DNA of 35,352 nt from an uncultured Verrucomicrobiota bacterium (GTDB lineage: Bacteria > Verrucomicrobiota > Verrucomicrobiia > Opitutales > Intestinicryptomonadaceae). The translations under genes were made by a program, and so were the position numbers. Below the pieces are notes generated by a model. It was given only the letters and a program-made list of their open reading frames with translations. It made no database searches and was not told where the DNA came from. The DNA lies in contig CASDUP010000016.1 in assembly GCA_949283955.1 (NCBI GenBank), positions 1 to 35,352 of the forward strand, read 5' to 3'. Numbering within the stretch: the first letter of the stretch is position 1; each line of letters starts with the position of its first letter. Positions 1 through 8,109 of the stretch are shown here, piece by piece.

Positions 1-311
1 ATACGTTAGTTTCTGTAGTAGCATTATGTTTAACTAACAAATCTCAAATTTTAACTTATGCGGCCATGTTTGAAATATGGGATAATGCAAACGGATCTCG
101 ATAAGGTTATCGAAAGATCGCGATATATATTCTGTTTTATATTATACCAATATTTTTTGAGTGATACGACCATTTTTTTCTTTTGTTTTTAATGGTAAGA
201 TACATTCCTTAATTCATTCCATTGCTCGGTAAGAAAAACTCGAAAAATTTTATGATGTAATTTTCTGAGTCTCATTGTATGATAATTTTTTTTAAAAAAA
301 ATTAACTTTAC
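1..311. other. AT-rich non-coding leader
   Basis: No credible gene is visible here. The stretch is much richer in A and T than the rest of the window and runs up to the start of the first hydrolase gene. It holds a dyad: the arms at 98-103 and 108-113 pair perfectly over a 4-base loop, and the flanking GATC copies at 94-97 and 116-119 can extend the stem past a 2-base bulge. No T-run follows it, so it is not a clear intrinsic terminator. The promoter of the three-gene unit should lie here, but I cannot pick one hexamer pair with confidence. Confidence 0.5.
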
Positions 312-1238
312 ATGAGAATTTTGTTTCAATACATTGTTCTTGTGTTTAGATTATATGTTGCGGTTTGCGTTTGTTGGTTTGCTTGTTGCGGCGTTGTTGC
401 GCAGCAAATCGATTCGATTTCGGTAAAAACATTCTCCAAAGAAAACTCCAAGGCGAATTTTCATTACCGCATTCCCGCAGGGTACGACCATTCAACCAAA
501 ATCAAATATCGCGTACTTATTTATTTTGGCGGTAGAAACACCACTGGAAAAAGAGAAATAAAAGACGCGACTTGGTCCGATTGGTGCGATAAAAACGGCA
601 TTGTTCTCATAGTTCCTTCTTACAAGAACGACAACTATTGGGAACCTCAAAGGTGGTCGGGCATGGCATTATTGGAGGCGGTGGCGCGCCTAAAAAAGAT
701 GTATCCGAACATATGCGACGACAAATTTTTATACTACGGGTATTCGGCCGGAGCTCAATGTTCAAATCTTTTTCCCGCGTGGATGCCGCAAAAATCGAGG
801 GCTTATGTGTCGCACGCATGCGGGGTGTTTCACAAGCCCAACGTGCGCATGAAGAACGTGGCGGGGCTTTTGACTTGTGGCGATGCCGACAGGCGGAGGC
901 TTATAATAAACCATCGTTTTATCGGAACTTATCGCAATCTGGGGATAAATATTCTTTGGAAATCTTTTCCGAATCATCCTCACGATGTTCCGACGGGATC
1001 CATATATCTTGCTCAGGCTTTTTTGGAATATTACCACAGATTGTACGCTTGCGATTTGGACTCTTCGGCTTCGCGTCCGAAAGAGTCCAAAAAGATTATT
1101 TTCACGGGGGACGACGTCGACGGAGTCATATATCCGGCAGATTCTCCGAGCGCTAAGCAAATTTACGACGAAGACAAAGTTTATTTTTACTCCGAAGAAC
1201 TTGCCGAGGCGTGGGCAAAAAGCGCGAAAATGCCGTGA
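312..1238 (+). CDS. Secreted alpha/beta hydrolase (esterase-like), copy 1
   Basis: 308 residues with an N-terminal signal peptide (about residues 1-30, hydrophobic, ending near VVAQQ). The body reads as an alpha/beta hydrolase of the esterase/PHB-depolymerase-like kind. It has an oxyanion-loop-like FGGRN at 72-76, a nucleophile elbow GYSAG with Ser145, an acid candidate in TCGDAD (Asp191 or Asp193) and a histidine candidate in the NHPHD segment (His222 or His224). The substrate cannot be told; acyl esters on polysaccharide are possible. The next gene encodes a paralog that shares FGGRN, WEP..WSG, YGYSAG.QCSNLF, HACGV and a similar C-terminal tail, so the pair arose by tandem duplication. The TGA stop overlaps the next ATG by one base (TGATG), which suggests translational coupling. 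Confidence 0.8.
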   Translation: MRILFQYIVLVFRLYVAVCVCWFACCGVVAQQIDSISVKTFSKENSKANFHYRIPAGYDHSTKIKYRVLIYFGGRNTTGKREIKDATWSDWCDKNGIVLIVPSYKNDNYWEPQRWSGMALLEAVARLKKMYPNICDDKFLYYGYSAGAQCSNLFPAWMPQKSRAYVSHACGVFHKPNVRMKNVAGLLTCGDADRRRLIINHRFIGTYRNLGINILWKSFPNHPHDVPTGSIYLAQAFLEYYHRLYACDLDSSASRPKESKKIIFTGDDVDGVIYPADSPSAKQIYDEDKVYFYSEELAEAWAKSAKMP

Positions 1239-2020
1239 TGAAAAAATTTTTTGCCATGTTTTTATTTTTCCCGCTGTCGCTTTTTGCAGCGATTGAAACT
1301 TTCACGGTGGACGATATCGAATTTGCGTGCAGATTGCCGAAAAATCTCGGGTACAATTCGCGCATAATGGTTCTTTTTGGGGGAAGAAATTGGAAGGGGG
1401 AGAAGGCAATACGAATGTTTAAATTCGACGAGCTGGCGGATAAATACTCTCTCATATTGATTTCTCCGTCGTTCAAAGACAACGAATACTGGGAACCGGA
1501 GAAGTGGTCGGGAAAGGTTTTGAAATCTGCCGTAAAGACTATTGAAAAGAAGTATAGGTTGAAGCCCAAAAAGCTTTTATTTTACGGCTATTCTGCGGGA
1601 GGGCAATGTTCCAATCTTTTTTACAATTACATGCCTAGGCAGGTGGAGGCGTGGGGATTGCATGCATGCGGGGTATATCCTATCAATCCGGTAAAGAGGG
1701 GAGTTCGGGCTTTTATAACCTGCGGGGCAAAGGACGATATACGGGTTCGCATAAGCAAAGATTTCATTTACAGATACAGGGAGCGCGGAGGCAAACTAAT
1801 CTGGAAAGAGTATCAGGGCGGACACGAATTGAACAAGGAGGCGCTACAATTAGCCCATCAGTTTTTCGACGACGTTCTGTCGGATAGAAATAAAACTCTA
1901 TATGTGGGGGAAGATGATACTATGCGAATATTGTCTCCTGAAAAGGCTTCGCAAATAGACGTCGAATTCCGAAATTTTCTGACGAGCGAAGCATTGAAAA
2001 CTTTATGGGAGGCTCATTGA
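1238..2020 (+). CDS. Secreted alpha/beta hydrolase (esterase-like), copy 2
   Basis: 260 residues from the ATG at 1238, which shares one base with the preceding stop. A GTG at 1211 in the same frame would only add nine residues ahead of a good signal peptide (MKKFFAMFLFFPLSLFAA), so 1238 is preferred. It is the paralog of the upstream gene: FGGRN at 48-52, GYSAG with Ser119, TCGAKDD with Asp166/167 as acid candidates, and GGHE with His196. It is shorter at the N-terminus but keeps the short C-terminal tail shared with copy 1. Both are predicted to be exported. Its TGA overlaps the ATG of the membrane protein gene that follows, again as TGATG, so the three genes form a tight unit. The reaction is unknown beyond a probable serine hydrolase. 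Confidence 0.8.
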   Translation: MKKFFAMFLFFPLSLFAAIETFTVDDIEFACRLPKNLGYNSRIMVLFGGRNWKGEKAIRMFKFDELADKYSLILISPSFKDNEYWEPEKWSGKVLKSAVKTIEKKYRLKPKKLLFYGYSAGGQCSNLFYNYMPRQVEAWGLHACGVYPINPVKRGVRAFITCGAKDDIRVRISKDFIYRYRERGGKLIWKEYQGGHELNKEALQLAHQFFDDVLSDRNKTLYVGEDDTMRILSPEKASQIDVEFRNFLTSEALKTLWEAH

Positions 2021-3264
2021 TGGAGTTTACTTATGATGGTCTTGTTCGTTGCGGCTTCGGTTTTTACAATCCCAACCATGCGGCGGCTTTAATATGTGCG
2101 ATTCTTCCGTTTACATGGATCTTGTTTTTGTACGAGAAACTTTGGACGGTGGTTGTCGGGGGCGTACTTTCGGCGCTTTTGTTTGTCGCTTTATCTTATA
2201 CTTACTCAAGGAGCGGATTGCTCGTTTGCGCATTGGAGATAGTGTTATTTATCGCTTTGCGAGGGCGCAAATATTGGAAATTATTTCTCATATTGGGAGT
2301 GGTTTTGGTTATTGCGCTCCTTTTTTCCGAGGGCTGGAAGCGTCTGACGTTTGATTCATCGGCTTTAAACAGATTGGATATTTGGCGGGCGGGCATTTTG
2401 CTGTTTGCGGCCAATCCGATGGGGGTAGGACTTGGAAATTCCGGGGAAATTATTGGGGCTTTTACTCTTCCAGAAGGAATAGATTGTAGAACGCTAATTA
2501 ACAGCCATCTTACTTTGCTGTGTGAATTCGGATTTATAGCGGGTTTCGTTTGGATTGTTTTAATTCTTTACGCATTAGGAAGCGGAATGTCTTCCTTTAA
2601 GAGGTCGAAATTCAAAACTGCGGCTTTAATATCGTTCTGTTCGCTGTTGGTTTCGTCAAGCTTATCGACGGTATTCGACTGGGAGGTATTGATTAATCCG
2701 TCGAAGTTCGAATATTTGACGAATATGAACTTATTTTGTTCGTATATTGTCTTTTTCATATTTTGCGCGCTTGTTGTTTATCTTTCATGGGGAAGGTTTA
2801 GATCCAAAATTTTCATTCCGATTTTTGCGGCGTGTGTTTTTGCAACTATTTTGTCGACATCGTCGGGAAGGCGAATTTTCCCCAAGGTGGATAGAGAGAA
2901 AGAATATATTTTCGTCCGCGACAGCGACGCTTCGGAATATTGTACAGCTCTTTTTGACGACGATTTCGACTTGAAGTCGGCGGTGGGGCTTTTGAAAAAG
3001 CTTGGGCTTTTCGACGGAGTCCGAATTTGCAGCGCTTCCTGGCAGAGTGGATTTGGCCTGCCTCGGGTGGAAAAGTTTATTCTTATTGGTTCGTGTTCGG
3101 AATTTGCAAGCGGTGACAAAGGCCTCGACTTTATTTTGATAAATCCGCCGGTCTATTTTAGGGGGCGAAATAAAAATATTTCAAAAATATACGTTCCGAG
3201 ATGGGATTCGCGCTACGACAGGATTCGCGACAATTTTTCGGAGGAGATTGTCGAAAATTTTTAG
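2020..3264 (+). CDS. O-antigen ligase/polymerase-like membrane protein (Wzy_C core), short N-terminus
   Basis: 414 residues from the ATG at 2020, with a GGGAGG ribosome site at 2007-2012 and a one-base overlap with the upstream stop. About eight hydrophobic segments lie between residues 20 and 285. Features typical of the Wzy_C/WaaL family are present: GFYNPNHAA at residues 14-22, a YSRSGLL loop, and a conserved-looking His in the NSHLTLLCEFGF loop. Family members usually have several further membrane helices before the NPN motif. Here the protein starts almost at that motif, so it is either a shortened form or the core only. After the last helix a soluble tail of about 130 residues has no family I recognise. 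The likely job is moving a lipid-linked glycan or ligating it to an acceptor. The link to the two exported hydrolases suggests glycan decoration or trimming at the surface, which is inference. Confidence 0.7.
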   Translation: MEFTYDGLVRCGFGFYNPNHAAALICAILPFTWILFLYEKLWTVVVGGVLSALLFVALSYTYSRSGLLVCALEIVLFIALRGRKYWKLFLILGVVLVIALLFSEGWKRLTFDSSALNRLDIWRAGILLFAANPMGVGLGNSGEIIGAFTLPEGIDCRTLINSHLTLLCEFGFIAGFVWIVLILYALGSGMSSFKRSKFKTAALISFCSLLVSSSLSTVFDWEVLINPSKFEYLTNMNLFCSYIVFFIFCALVVYLSWGRFRSKIFIPIFAACVFATILSTSSGRRIFPKVDREKEYIFVRDSDASEYCTALFDDDFDLKSAVGLLKKLGLFDGVRICSASWQSGFGLPRVEKFILIGSCSEFASGDKGLDFILINPPVYFRGRNKNISKIYVPRWDSRYDRIRDNFSEEIVENF

Positions 3265-3395
3265 ATAAAAATTCGACATTGCAGAAGATGTTTAAGGGAT
3301 CCCTCATCGCCTGAGTGCATGTTTGCGTTTAGAAAGTCTGGTGGTCTATGAAGCTGAGTGCTCTGAAAGGTCTTTGTAGAAGCGGGCAGGTGGGC

Positions 3396-3419
3396 AAAAA
3401 AAACGGGCTTTGTTAAAGC
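3396..3419 (-). terminator. Weak intrinsic terminator downstream of the NifX-like gene
   Basis: On the minus strand GCTTT pairs with AAAGC over a 3-base loop, followed after three bases by eight Ts (3396-3403). The stem is only 5 bp, so efficiency is doubtful. The rest of the gene-free stretch 3265-3510 shows nothing further. Confidence 0.4.
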
Positions 3420-3510
3420 AAGTGGAATAAATAATAGGCGCGGAAATTTTTATGGGAAGCAACAGGCTCAAAAATTTTTTTGTGCGCATAAAAAGGTTTG
3501 CGTATTGCCG

Positions 3511-3885
3511 TTAGTGACAATGGCAATTTCCGTCATGGGAATCTCCGTGTTCGTGGTGTTTGCATGTAAAATCGAATGTAGGTTCGAGCCTATTCTCGGC
3601 TAAGGCTTGGGCGGCATCTCTCACGCTTCCCTCAATTCCGGCAATTACGGATATTCCCAGTGAGGAGAGGGCATTCATCGCTCCGCCTCCGATACCTCCG
3701 CATATCAAGGTGTTTATGTTGTTCTCTTTGAGAAGCACGGCGAGCGCTCCGTGAGCTGAGTCTCCGCTTGGCAACACGGATTCATCAATAATTTTTCCGC
3801 TTTCAATCTCAAATACGGCAAATTCCGGAGTGCGCCCAAAATGTTGAAAAATTTTTCCGTCTTCTGATGTTATCGCAACTTTCAT
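3511..3885 (-). CDS. NifX/NifB-C-terminal-like (dinitrogenase iron-molybdenum cofactor family) protein
   Basis: 124 residues. The N-terminal 105 or so match the small Nitro_FeMo-Co family (PF02579): MKVAITSEDGKI..HFGR..EFAVFEI at the start, then a Gly-rich CGGIGGGAMNAL stretch and the closing pattern V.DA..A. The last 20 residues are rich in His and Cys (CKHHEHG, HDGNCHCH), which looks like a metal-binding tail. No nif genes are in the window, and stand-alone members of this family occur in many anaerobes that do not fix nitrogen, so a role in iron-sulfur or other metal handling is more likely than nitrogenase assembly. It lies 141 bases downstream of the CNNM-like gene on the same strand and may share its transcript. 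Confidence 0.88.
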   Translation of the reverse strand: MKVAITSEDGKIFQHFGRTPEFAVFEIESGKIIDESVLPSGDSAHGALAVLLKENNINTLICGGIGGGAMNALSSLGISVIAGIEGSVRDAAQALAENRLEPTFDFTCKHHEHGDSHDGNCHCH

Positions 3886-4026
3886 ACTATAATTGTCCTA
3901 CTATTTACTTTTGCATTCAAGTTCAAACCTGTCCGCCTTGCCGGATAAAATATTTTCAGGAAAGGGCGGCGAGCTAATCTCAGTAAAATGACGGCGAAGA
4001 AATTTTAGAGGCGCAGGAAATATCTT

Positions 4027-5001
4027 TTATTGCGCTACGGCTTCGCTTTTGGGGAACAGATGCATGAAGAGATTGTTCGTGGTCAGAATTCCGCTTATTC
4101 GATCATTTTCGTCTTTAACAAAAAGTATTTTTGAATCGAACTTGCGGATATTTTCGGCGATGTGCAACAGCTTTTCATTGCCGTCTATTTTTGGAGCGGA
4201 GCTTATCTCGCTTTGCCAATTATCATTTTCGCAAAACATTATTTTGCGGAGTTCTATCACTCCTGCAAATTCATCGGAATCGGGGGAGATTTTTACGGGA
4301 TAGCGCGAGTGTTTATATTTTTTCATGATTTCCAACAGCTCGTCTTTTTGCATGTTTGCGTCGACGCAAATCGCTTTATCTATCGGAATCATTATGGTTG
4401 TCACATTGTCTTCTTGCAAATCCGGTATCTCATGTATGGCGTGTTCCTGAAGTTTGGTGATGGATTCTTCTTTGCGGGCAACGGTAGCAAGCGCGTCGAG
4501 CTCGTCGAGAGAGGCATTTTTTTCCTCTTGTGTTTTTGGGGATTCAAAAGGTTTGTTCATAAAATGCACGAACCATATTATCGGGCTTATAACTCCTATG
4601 GCAAACTTCAAAAATCCCGCCGTAAACTGCATTACGCGCAGATTGAACCGTACCCCGAGAGTTTTGGGAAGAATTTCCGTGTATTGAATCATCAGGATTG
4701 TGAATATTAGCGAGAAGAGCCAAATATAGCTGCTCCCGAACAGCTTGTCAAATTCCGCCCCCGCTATGGCGGCTCCGAAAGTGTGGGCAGCTGTGTTTAA
4801 GATGAGAATTACTGCAATCGGCTTTTCTATATTTTTTTTGAATTCGGAGCAGAGTTTTCCCGCCTTCGGGTTGCGCTGCTGCAACACGGCGAGCTTTCCG
4901 GGATTTAAACTCAAAATAGCAGCCTCCATGATTGAACAAAGAAAACTAACCCCCATAGCGATACAAATAGCAAGTATTAGCACAAACATAATGCGGCCCA
5001 T
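4027..5001 (-). CDS. CNNM/DUF21 transporter-like protein with CBS domains
   Basis: 324 residues. The first 150 or so form a DUF21/CNNM transmembrane domain with an early SIMEAAILSL motif and about four hydrophobic segments, including the conserved-looking TEILPKTLG. A CBS pair follows: an ATTIMIPID-like start near residue 195, SRYPV.I near 230 and a second repeat ending in GILTTNNLF. The C-terminal CorC_HlyC domain of longer hemolysin-type relatives is absent, as it is in many short members. CNNM proteins are linked to Mg2+ or other divalent cation export at the inner membrane; that role is assumed from the family. A second ATG at 4989 is possible. No good ribosome site is visible for either start. 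Confidence 0.88.
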   Translation of the reverse strand: MGRIMFVLILAICIAMGVSFLCSIMEAAILSLNPGKLAVLQQRNPKAGKLCSEFKKNIEKPIAVILILNTAAHTFGAAIAGAEFDKLFGSSYIWLFSLIFTILMIQYTEILPKTLGVRFNLRVMQFTAGFLKFAIGVISPIIWFVHFMNKPFESPKTQEEKNASLDELDALATVARKEESITKLQEHAIHEIPDLQEDNVTTIMIPIDKAICVDANMQKDELLEIMKKYKHSRYPVKISPDSDEFAGVIELRKIMFCENDNWQSEISSAPKIDGNEKLLHIAENIRKFDSKILFVKDENDRISGILTTNNLFMHLFPKSEAVAQ

Positions 5002-5343
5002 TATTTAGAAATTATTTTCGCCCATCAATCATTTTTTTTGAGGAGAAATTTTTTCTTGGAGGAGCTCGGAAAATTTCCCGCGGCTTTAAAATCAAGTTGT
5101 ACCAGGTAGCGTTTTTTATCGGAAAGGTTCGTTTGCAACAGAACTTGTTTTTTCGCGCAAATGGCGCGTTCGATAATGGTGGTGACGCGAATAAAAGGGA
5201 AAGCGCGGAGGATATTTGCTAGGGCATTTGCAGTTGGAGTAGGGCGTTTGCTAAGCAGAAGAAAGAGGATTCAAACGGAAGAAATCGCAGATCGTAAAAA
5301 TTCCGTGTGAGTATAGAAAAAGTAGATTGGCTGGTGTTTTGAT
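5002..5343. other. Gene-free stretch, nothing recognised
   Basis: This 342-base gap lies between the CNNM-like gene and the end of the protease gene, both on the minus strand. I see no gene, RNA fold, repeat or clear terminator in it. It must hold the promoter of the CNNM-like gene, but no convincing hexamers stand out. Confidence 0.5.
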
Positions 5344-6993
5344 TTAGCGCTTCAGGTATTGATAGACGCTCTTTTGGTAGGTTTCCAGTGCATCCGCAAC
5401 TTTATTTTTGCGCTTCTCGAAAGTTTCATAGACGCGCATCGACCGTATTCTTGCCGCGTCGTTTCTTGCTATCTGTGCGAGTCTCAGATAAAAATCCCTC
5501 ACAGAAGATCCGGACGAGGTGTACTCGTTGCGGGCTTTTTCCCATGCCCGAGCGATGTCTCTGTACGGCGGGTGGGGAACGCCTATTCCGCTCTTTAGGC
5601 ACTTGAGCATAAAGTCGAATTTCTTTTCGGCTTGCTCTAAAGTTTCGGTTTGTTGAAACGCGGTCTTGCAGTTTACGAACTCCCATTTGGGGACGTTGTC
5701 TATTCTGTATCCGAAATATCTGACGTTGTATTTTATTGCGGAATTTTTCTTGCCTATTGCATTTCTGATGTAATCCGGAGTGCTTTTTCCGATGTTTACC
5801 AGGTGAGATATCACTCCGATAACTTTTCCGCTTTTTACATGGAGTATCGGACTGCCGCTGTTTCCCGGAAAAATTTTGCAATCGGTTTCTATCATATCAG
5901 GCCCGATAGATGCGATTTTTCCGCAGGTTTCCGTCATGGTTCCCCCTCCGAGACTGTTCCCGCATATAACCACGTCGTCACCGATTTGAACTCTTTTGCT
6001 GGGATCATCGTCGAATGTCAGTGTGTGGCATCCCTCCGGAATTTTTTCCACGGGGAACAAGGCTATATCCCTGTCGTTTGCGGAAAAAACTTTGTCTATT
6101 ACCTGCGAGGATTCTCCCGTCATTGTTTTTGCCACCGCGTTTTGGATCCCGCACATTACGTGGACATTGGATACTATGAAAAATCTTCCCTGAAACTTCG
6201 CAAAAAATCCCGTTCCAGCCGCCGATTTGCCGTTGATGGCTACAATGGCGTTGCGCTGGTCGTTTGTCATGACTTGTTTCGTTTCTTTTGAGTCGCCCGA
6301 TTTTTTCGTTTTTGCGCTTTTGTTGGAAGCGGAGGTCTTGGAGTTAGAAGTCTTTTGCGTGGAGGTTTTCGGCGCGGAGTGTTCCTTGTCTGTAGGGGAA
6401 TCTACGCTTTCTATAGGAGGATTTTTTTGAATGTCTGGAGAGCCTTTCGGAACGCTTTTGGTCTCCGTTTCAACGAGAGGTTTTTCATCTTCGTCGGAAG
6501 CATCAATATTTTCGCCCGCGTTTTCGGAATGGGAATCGGAAGCAACCAACCCGCTTTGTTTGTCGCCTTTTTCGGGAGGGGACTCTTTCGGCTTTTGGGA
6601 AGGAACTTTTGTTGTTTTAACAGTTTCCGGAAGGGCAAGATTTGGTTTTTGCGTCGGCTTCTCCACCTTTACGGGGGAAACTGTTCCCGTTTTTTTGTCC
6701 GGCAAGCCGCCACTTTTGGGTATAGTCTCGTTGATTTTTTCTTCGGGGAATGCGGGAAAATTCAAATTTTCGGCGGGAATAGCGGGAACGGCAGAAGTAG
6801 CGGGAAGGGCGGAAACAGCGGGGACAGCGGAAGCAGCAGGGACAGTGGGAAGGGCGGAAACAGTAGGAGAATCCGCCGTTTGAACATCGAAATATTCGCG
6901 TGAAGTTCCAAAAATACTCTCTTTAAAAAGGTTTGCCACAAGCAATACGCTGACTAGCGCAAGCAGTACGATTATTAGAGTATTTTGTTTCAT
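5344..6993 (-). CDS. Membrane-anchored trypsin-like serine protease with long linker
   Basis: 549 residues from the ATG at 6993; a TTG at 7002 would add three. Residues 4-23 form a signal anchor. Residues 40-240 are a low-complexity Pro/Ala/Ser/Lys-rich spacer, beginning with an imperfect Ala-Val-Pro repeat. The chymotrypsin-fold domain follows at about 245-400 with a full triad: His278 in SNVHV, Asp309 in NDRDIAL and Ser379 in PGNSGSP. The last 150 residues are charged and helical with no recognised PDZ domain, unlike DegP. It probably sits in the inner membrane with the protease in the periplasm, or spans the periplasm by its linker. It lies 21 bases after a predicted outer-membrane barrel gene, so the two are probably co-expressed. 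Substrate unknown. Confidence 0.85.
   Translation of the reverse strand: MKQNTLIIVLLALVSVLLVANLFKESIFGTSREYFDVQTADSPTVSALPTVPAASAVPAVSALPATSAVPAIPAENLNFPAFPEEKINETIPKSGGLPDKKTGTVSPVKVEKPTQKPNLALPETVKTTKVPSQKPKESPPEKGDKQSGLVASDSHSENAGENIDASDEDEKPLVETETKSVPKGSPDIQKNPPIESVDSPTDKEHSAPKTSTQKTSNSKTSASNKSAKTKKSGDSKETKQVMTNDQRNAIVAINGKSAAGTGFFAKFQGRFFIVSNVHVMCGIQNAVAKTMTGESSQVIDKVFSANDRDIALFPVEKIPEGCHTLTFDDDPSKRVQIGDDVVICGNSLGGGTMTETCGKIASIGPDMIETDCKIFPGNSGSPILHVKSGKVIGVISHLVNIGKSTPDYIRNAIGKKNSAIKYNVRYFGYRIDNVPKWEFVNCKTAFQQTETLEQAEKKFDFMLKCLKSGIGVPHPPYRDIARAWEKARNEYTSSGSSVRDFYLRLAQIARNDAARIRSMRVYETFEKRKNKVADALETYQKSVYQYLKR
6772..6873 (-). repeat. Degenerate Ala/Val/Pro-coding minisatellite
   Basis: Within the protease gene, short units of about 9-15 bases coding variants of SAVPAV, SALPAT and SAVPAI recur about five times. 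The plus strand shows repeats of 'gcgggaa.agcgg' type. It forms the first part of the linker and could vary in unit number between strains. Confidence 0.7.
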
Positions 6994-7014
6994 GCGTTGC
7001 AAAAATTTGTCTTC

Positions 7015-7938
7015 TCAGAACACGTATCCAATCCCGCAAGTAAACCACATTGCATTGCTCGGGGAAAGATAGGCTCCGTTTGGAGCGTACTTGCCGTCGT
7101 TGTTGTACGACCAGCCAACTCCCACGTGGGTCTTTATGTGACCGTCGTAAAGATATACAAGATTTGCTTCGGCGTTCACATAGGAGTAGGAATTTCTCCA
7201 GCGCTTTCCGTCTATTAGATCGTCCGCGGCCCAGTTGTTGGCAGTTATATATCCGTAAAACACCTGTACTTCAAGGGAAAGCCCGTCGATTGTAGTCAGG
7301 TCTTTCAGATCAAAGGTAGGGGATATTCCGGCGGAAAATTTGCAGGCGTCATACGATGGTTCATACGCCCCGTACACGAAAGGGTTCAGGTACAATTCCC
7401 TCAACATCAAGCCGACATATATGTCGCCTCTCCACTGGCTTCCTCCAAAATCTGTAAATCCGGGGCCTGATATTTTTTTGTCGGAGTACACAATGTTTCC
7501 CCCTATATCTATGTCCACATATTTTAAAACGTCGTATCTCCATCCTCCCAGAAAGAAAACTTGCGAGGCATACTCCTTTCCAAACGGGGCAAATCCGTAG
7601 AGGTCCATATATCCTTCACCGCCAAAAAACGACCCCCTGTCCGATATGGACGCCAAAACGGTGGCATCTCCTACTTTTCTTCCCTCTATTACTGTTGAGG
7701 TGGAGAACTCCGTCTGAATTGTTGTAAGCCGCTTTTCCTTTGGGTCTCCCACAAAGATTTCTTCGGAGTCGAAACTGGTGAACACGTCCCAAGTTTCGGG
7801 ATTGATTTCGGTCCAATCGGCCTTTCTCTGTCCTATGCCGTAGTCGGCAGGAAGCGCGTAAACTCCTATTCTTGCCTGGGCAACCTGCGCCGAGCAAACC
7901 GCGGAGAGGACCGCTACAAAAAAAATTCTCACTATCAT
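7015..7938 (-). CDS. Predicted outer-membrane beta-barrel protein
   Basis: 307 residues with a signal peptide (about 1-22, ending AQVAQA). The rest has alternating hydrophobic/polar strands rich in Gly, Tyr and Trp, such as VFFLGGWRYDV, DIYVGLML and THVGVGWSY. It ends in the aromatic pattern GIGYVF*, the usual C-terminal signal for outer-membrane barrel insertion. No named family was recognised. The gene is the first of a two-gene minus-strand unit with the anchored protease 21 bases downstream. Transport, adhesion or a partner role for the protease are all open. The upstream region 7939-8109 is shared with the divergent purL gene. Confidence 0.7.
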   Translation of the reverse strand: MIVRIFFVAVLSAVCSAQVAQARIGVYALPADYGIGQRKADWTEINPETWDVFTSFDSEEIFVGDPKEKRLTTIQTEFSTSTVIEGRKVGDATVLASISDRGSFFGGEGYMDLYGFAPFGKEYASQVFFLGGWRYDVLKYVDIDIGGNIVYSDKKISGPGFTDFGGSQWRGDIYVGLMLRELYLNPFVYGAYEPSYDACKFSAGISPTFDLKDLTTIDGLSLEVQVFYGYITANNWAADDLIDGKRWRNSYSYVNAEANLVYLYDGHIKTHVGVGWSYNNDGKYAPNGAYLSPSNAMWFTCGIGYVF

Positions 7939-8109
7939 AGCATGAGGATCGTTAAGAATTTTTAAATTTTTAGCAATTCAATTTACTTTTTTGAAAAATA
8001 ATTTTTGGCAGGGAAAAAAGAATTGCGACTATTTATTTTTTGGTAGAGTATTTTTGCTTTGAGGTATGGGAAGCGGAGGCATCGAAATATTAGAATGGAA
8101 AATTGGCGC

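Noticed and set aside
312-2020. PHB depolymerase or feruloyl esterase call for the tandem hydrolases
   Set aside because: The fold and triad fit, but no substrate-binding domain or neighbour supports either substrate, so only a general hydrolase call is kept.
3511-3885. Nitrogen-fixation function for the NifX-like protein
   Set aside because: No nif, fix or FeMo-cofactor gene is present, and stand-alone family members are common outside diazotrophs.
7971-8027. Inverted repeat GCAATTC...GAATTGC between the barrel gene and purL
   Set aside because: Arms are only 7 bp, about 40 bases apart, and AT-rich; such pairs arise often by chance.
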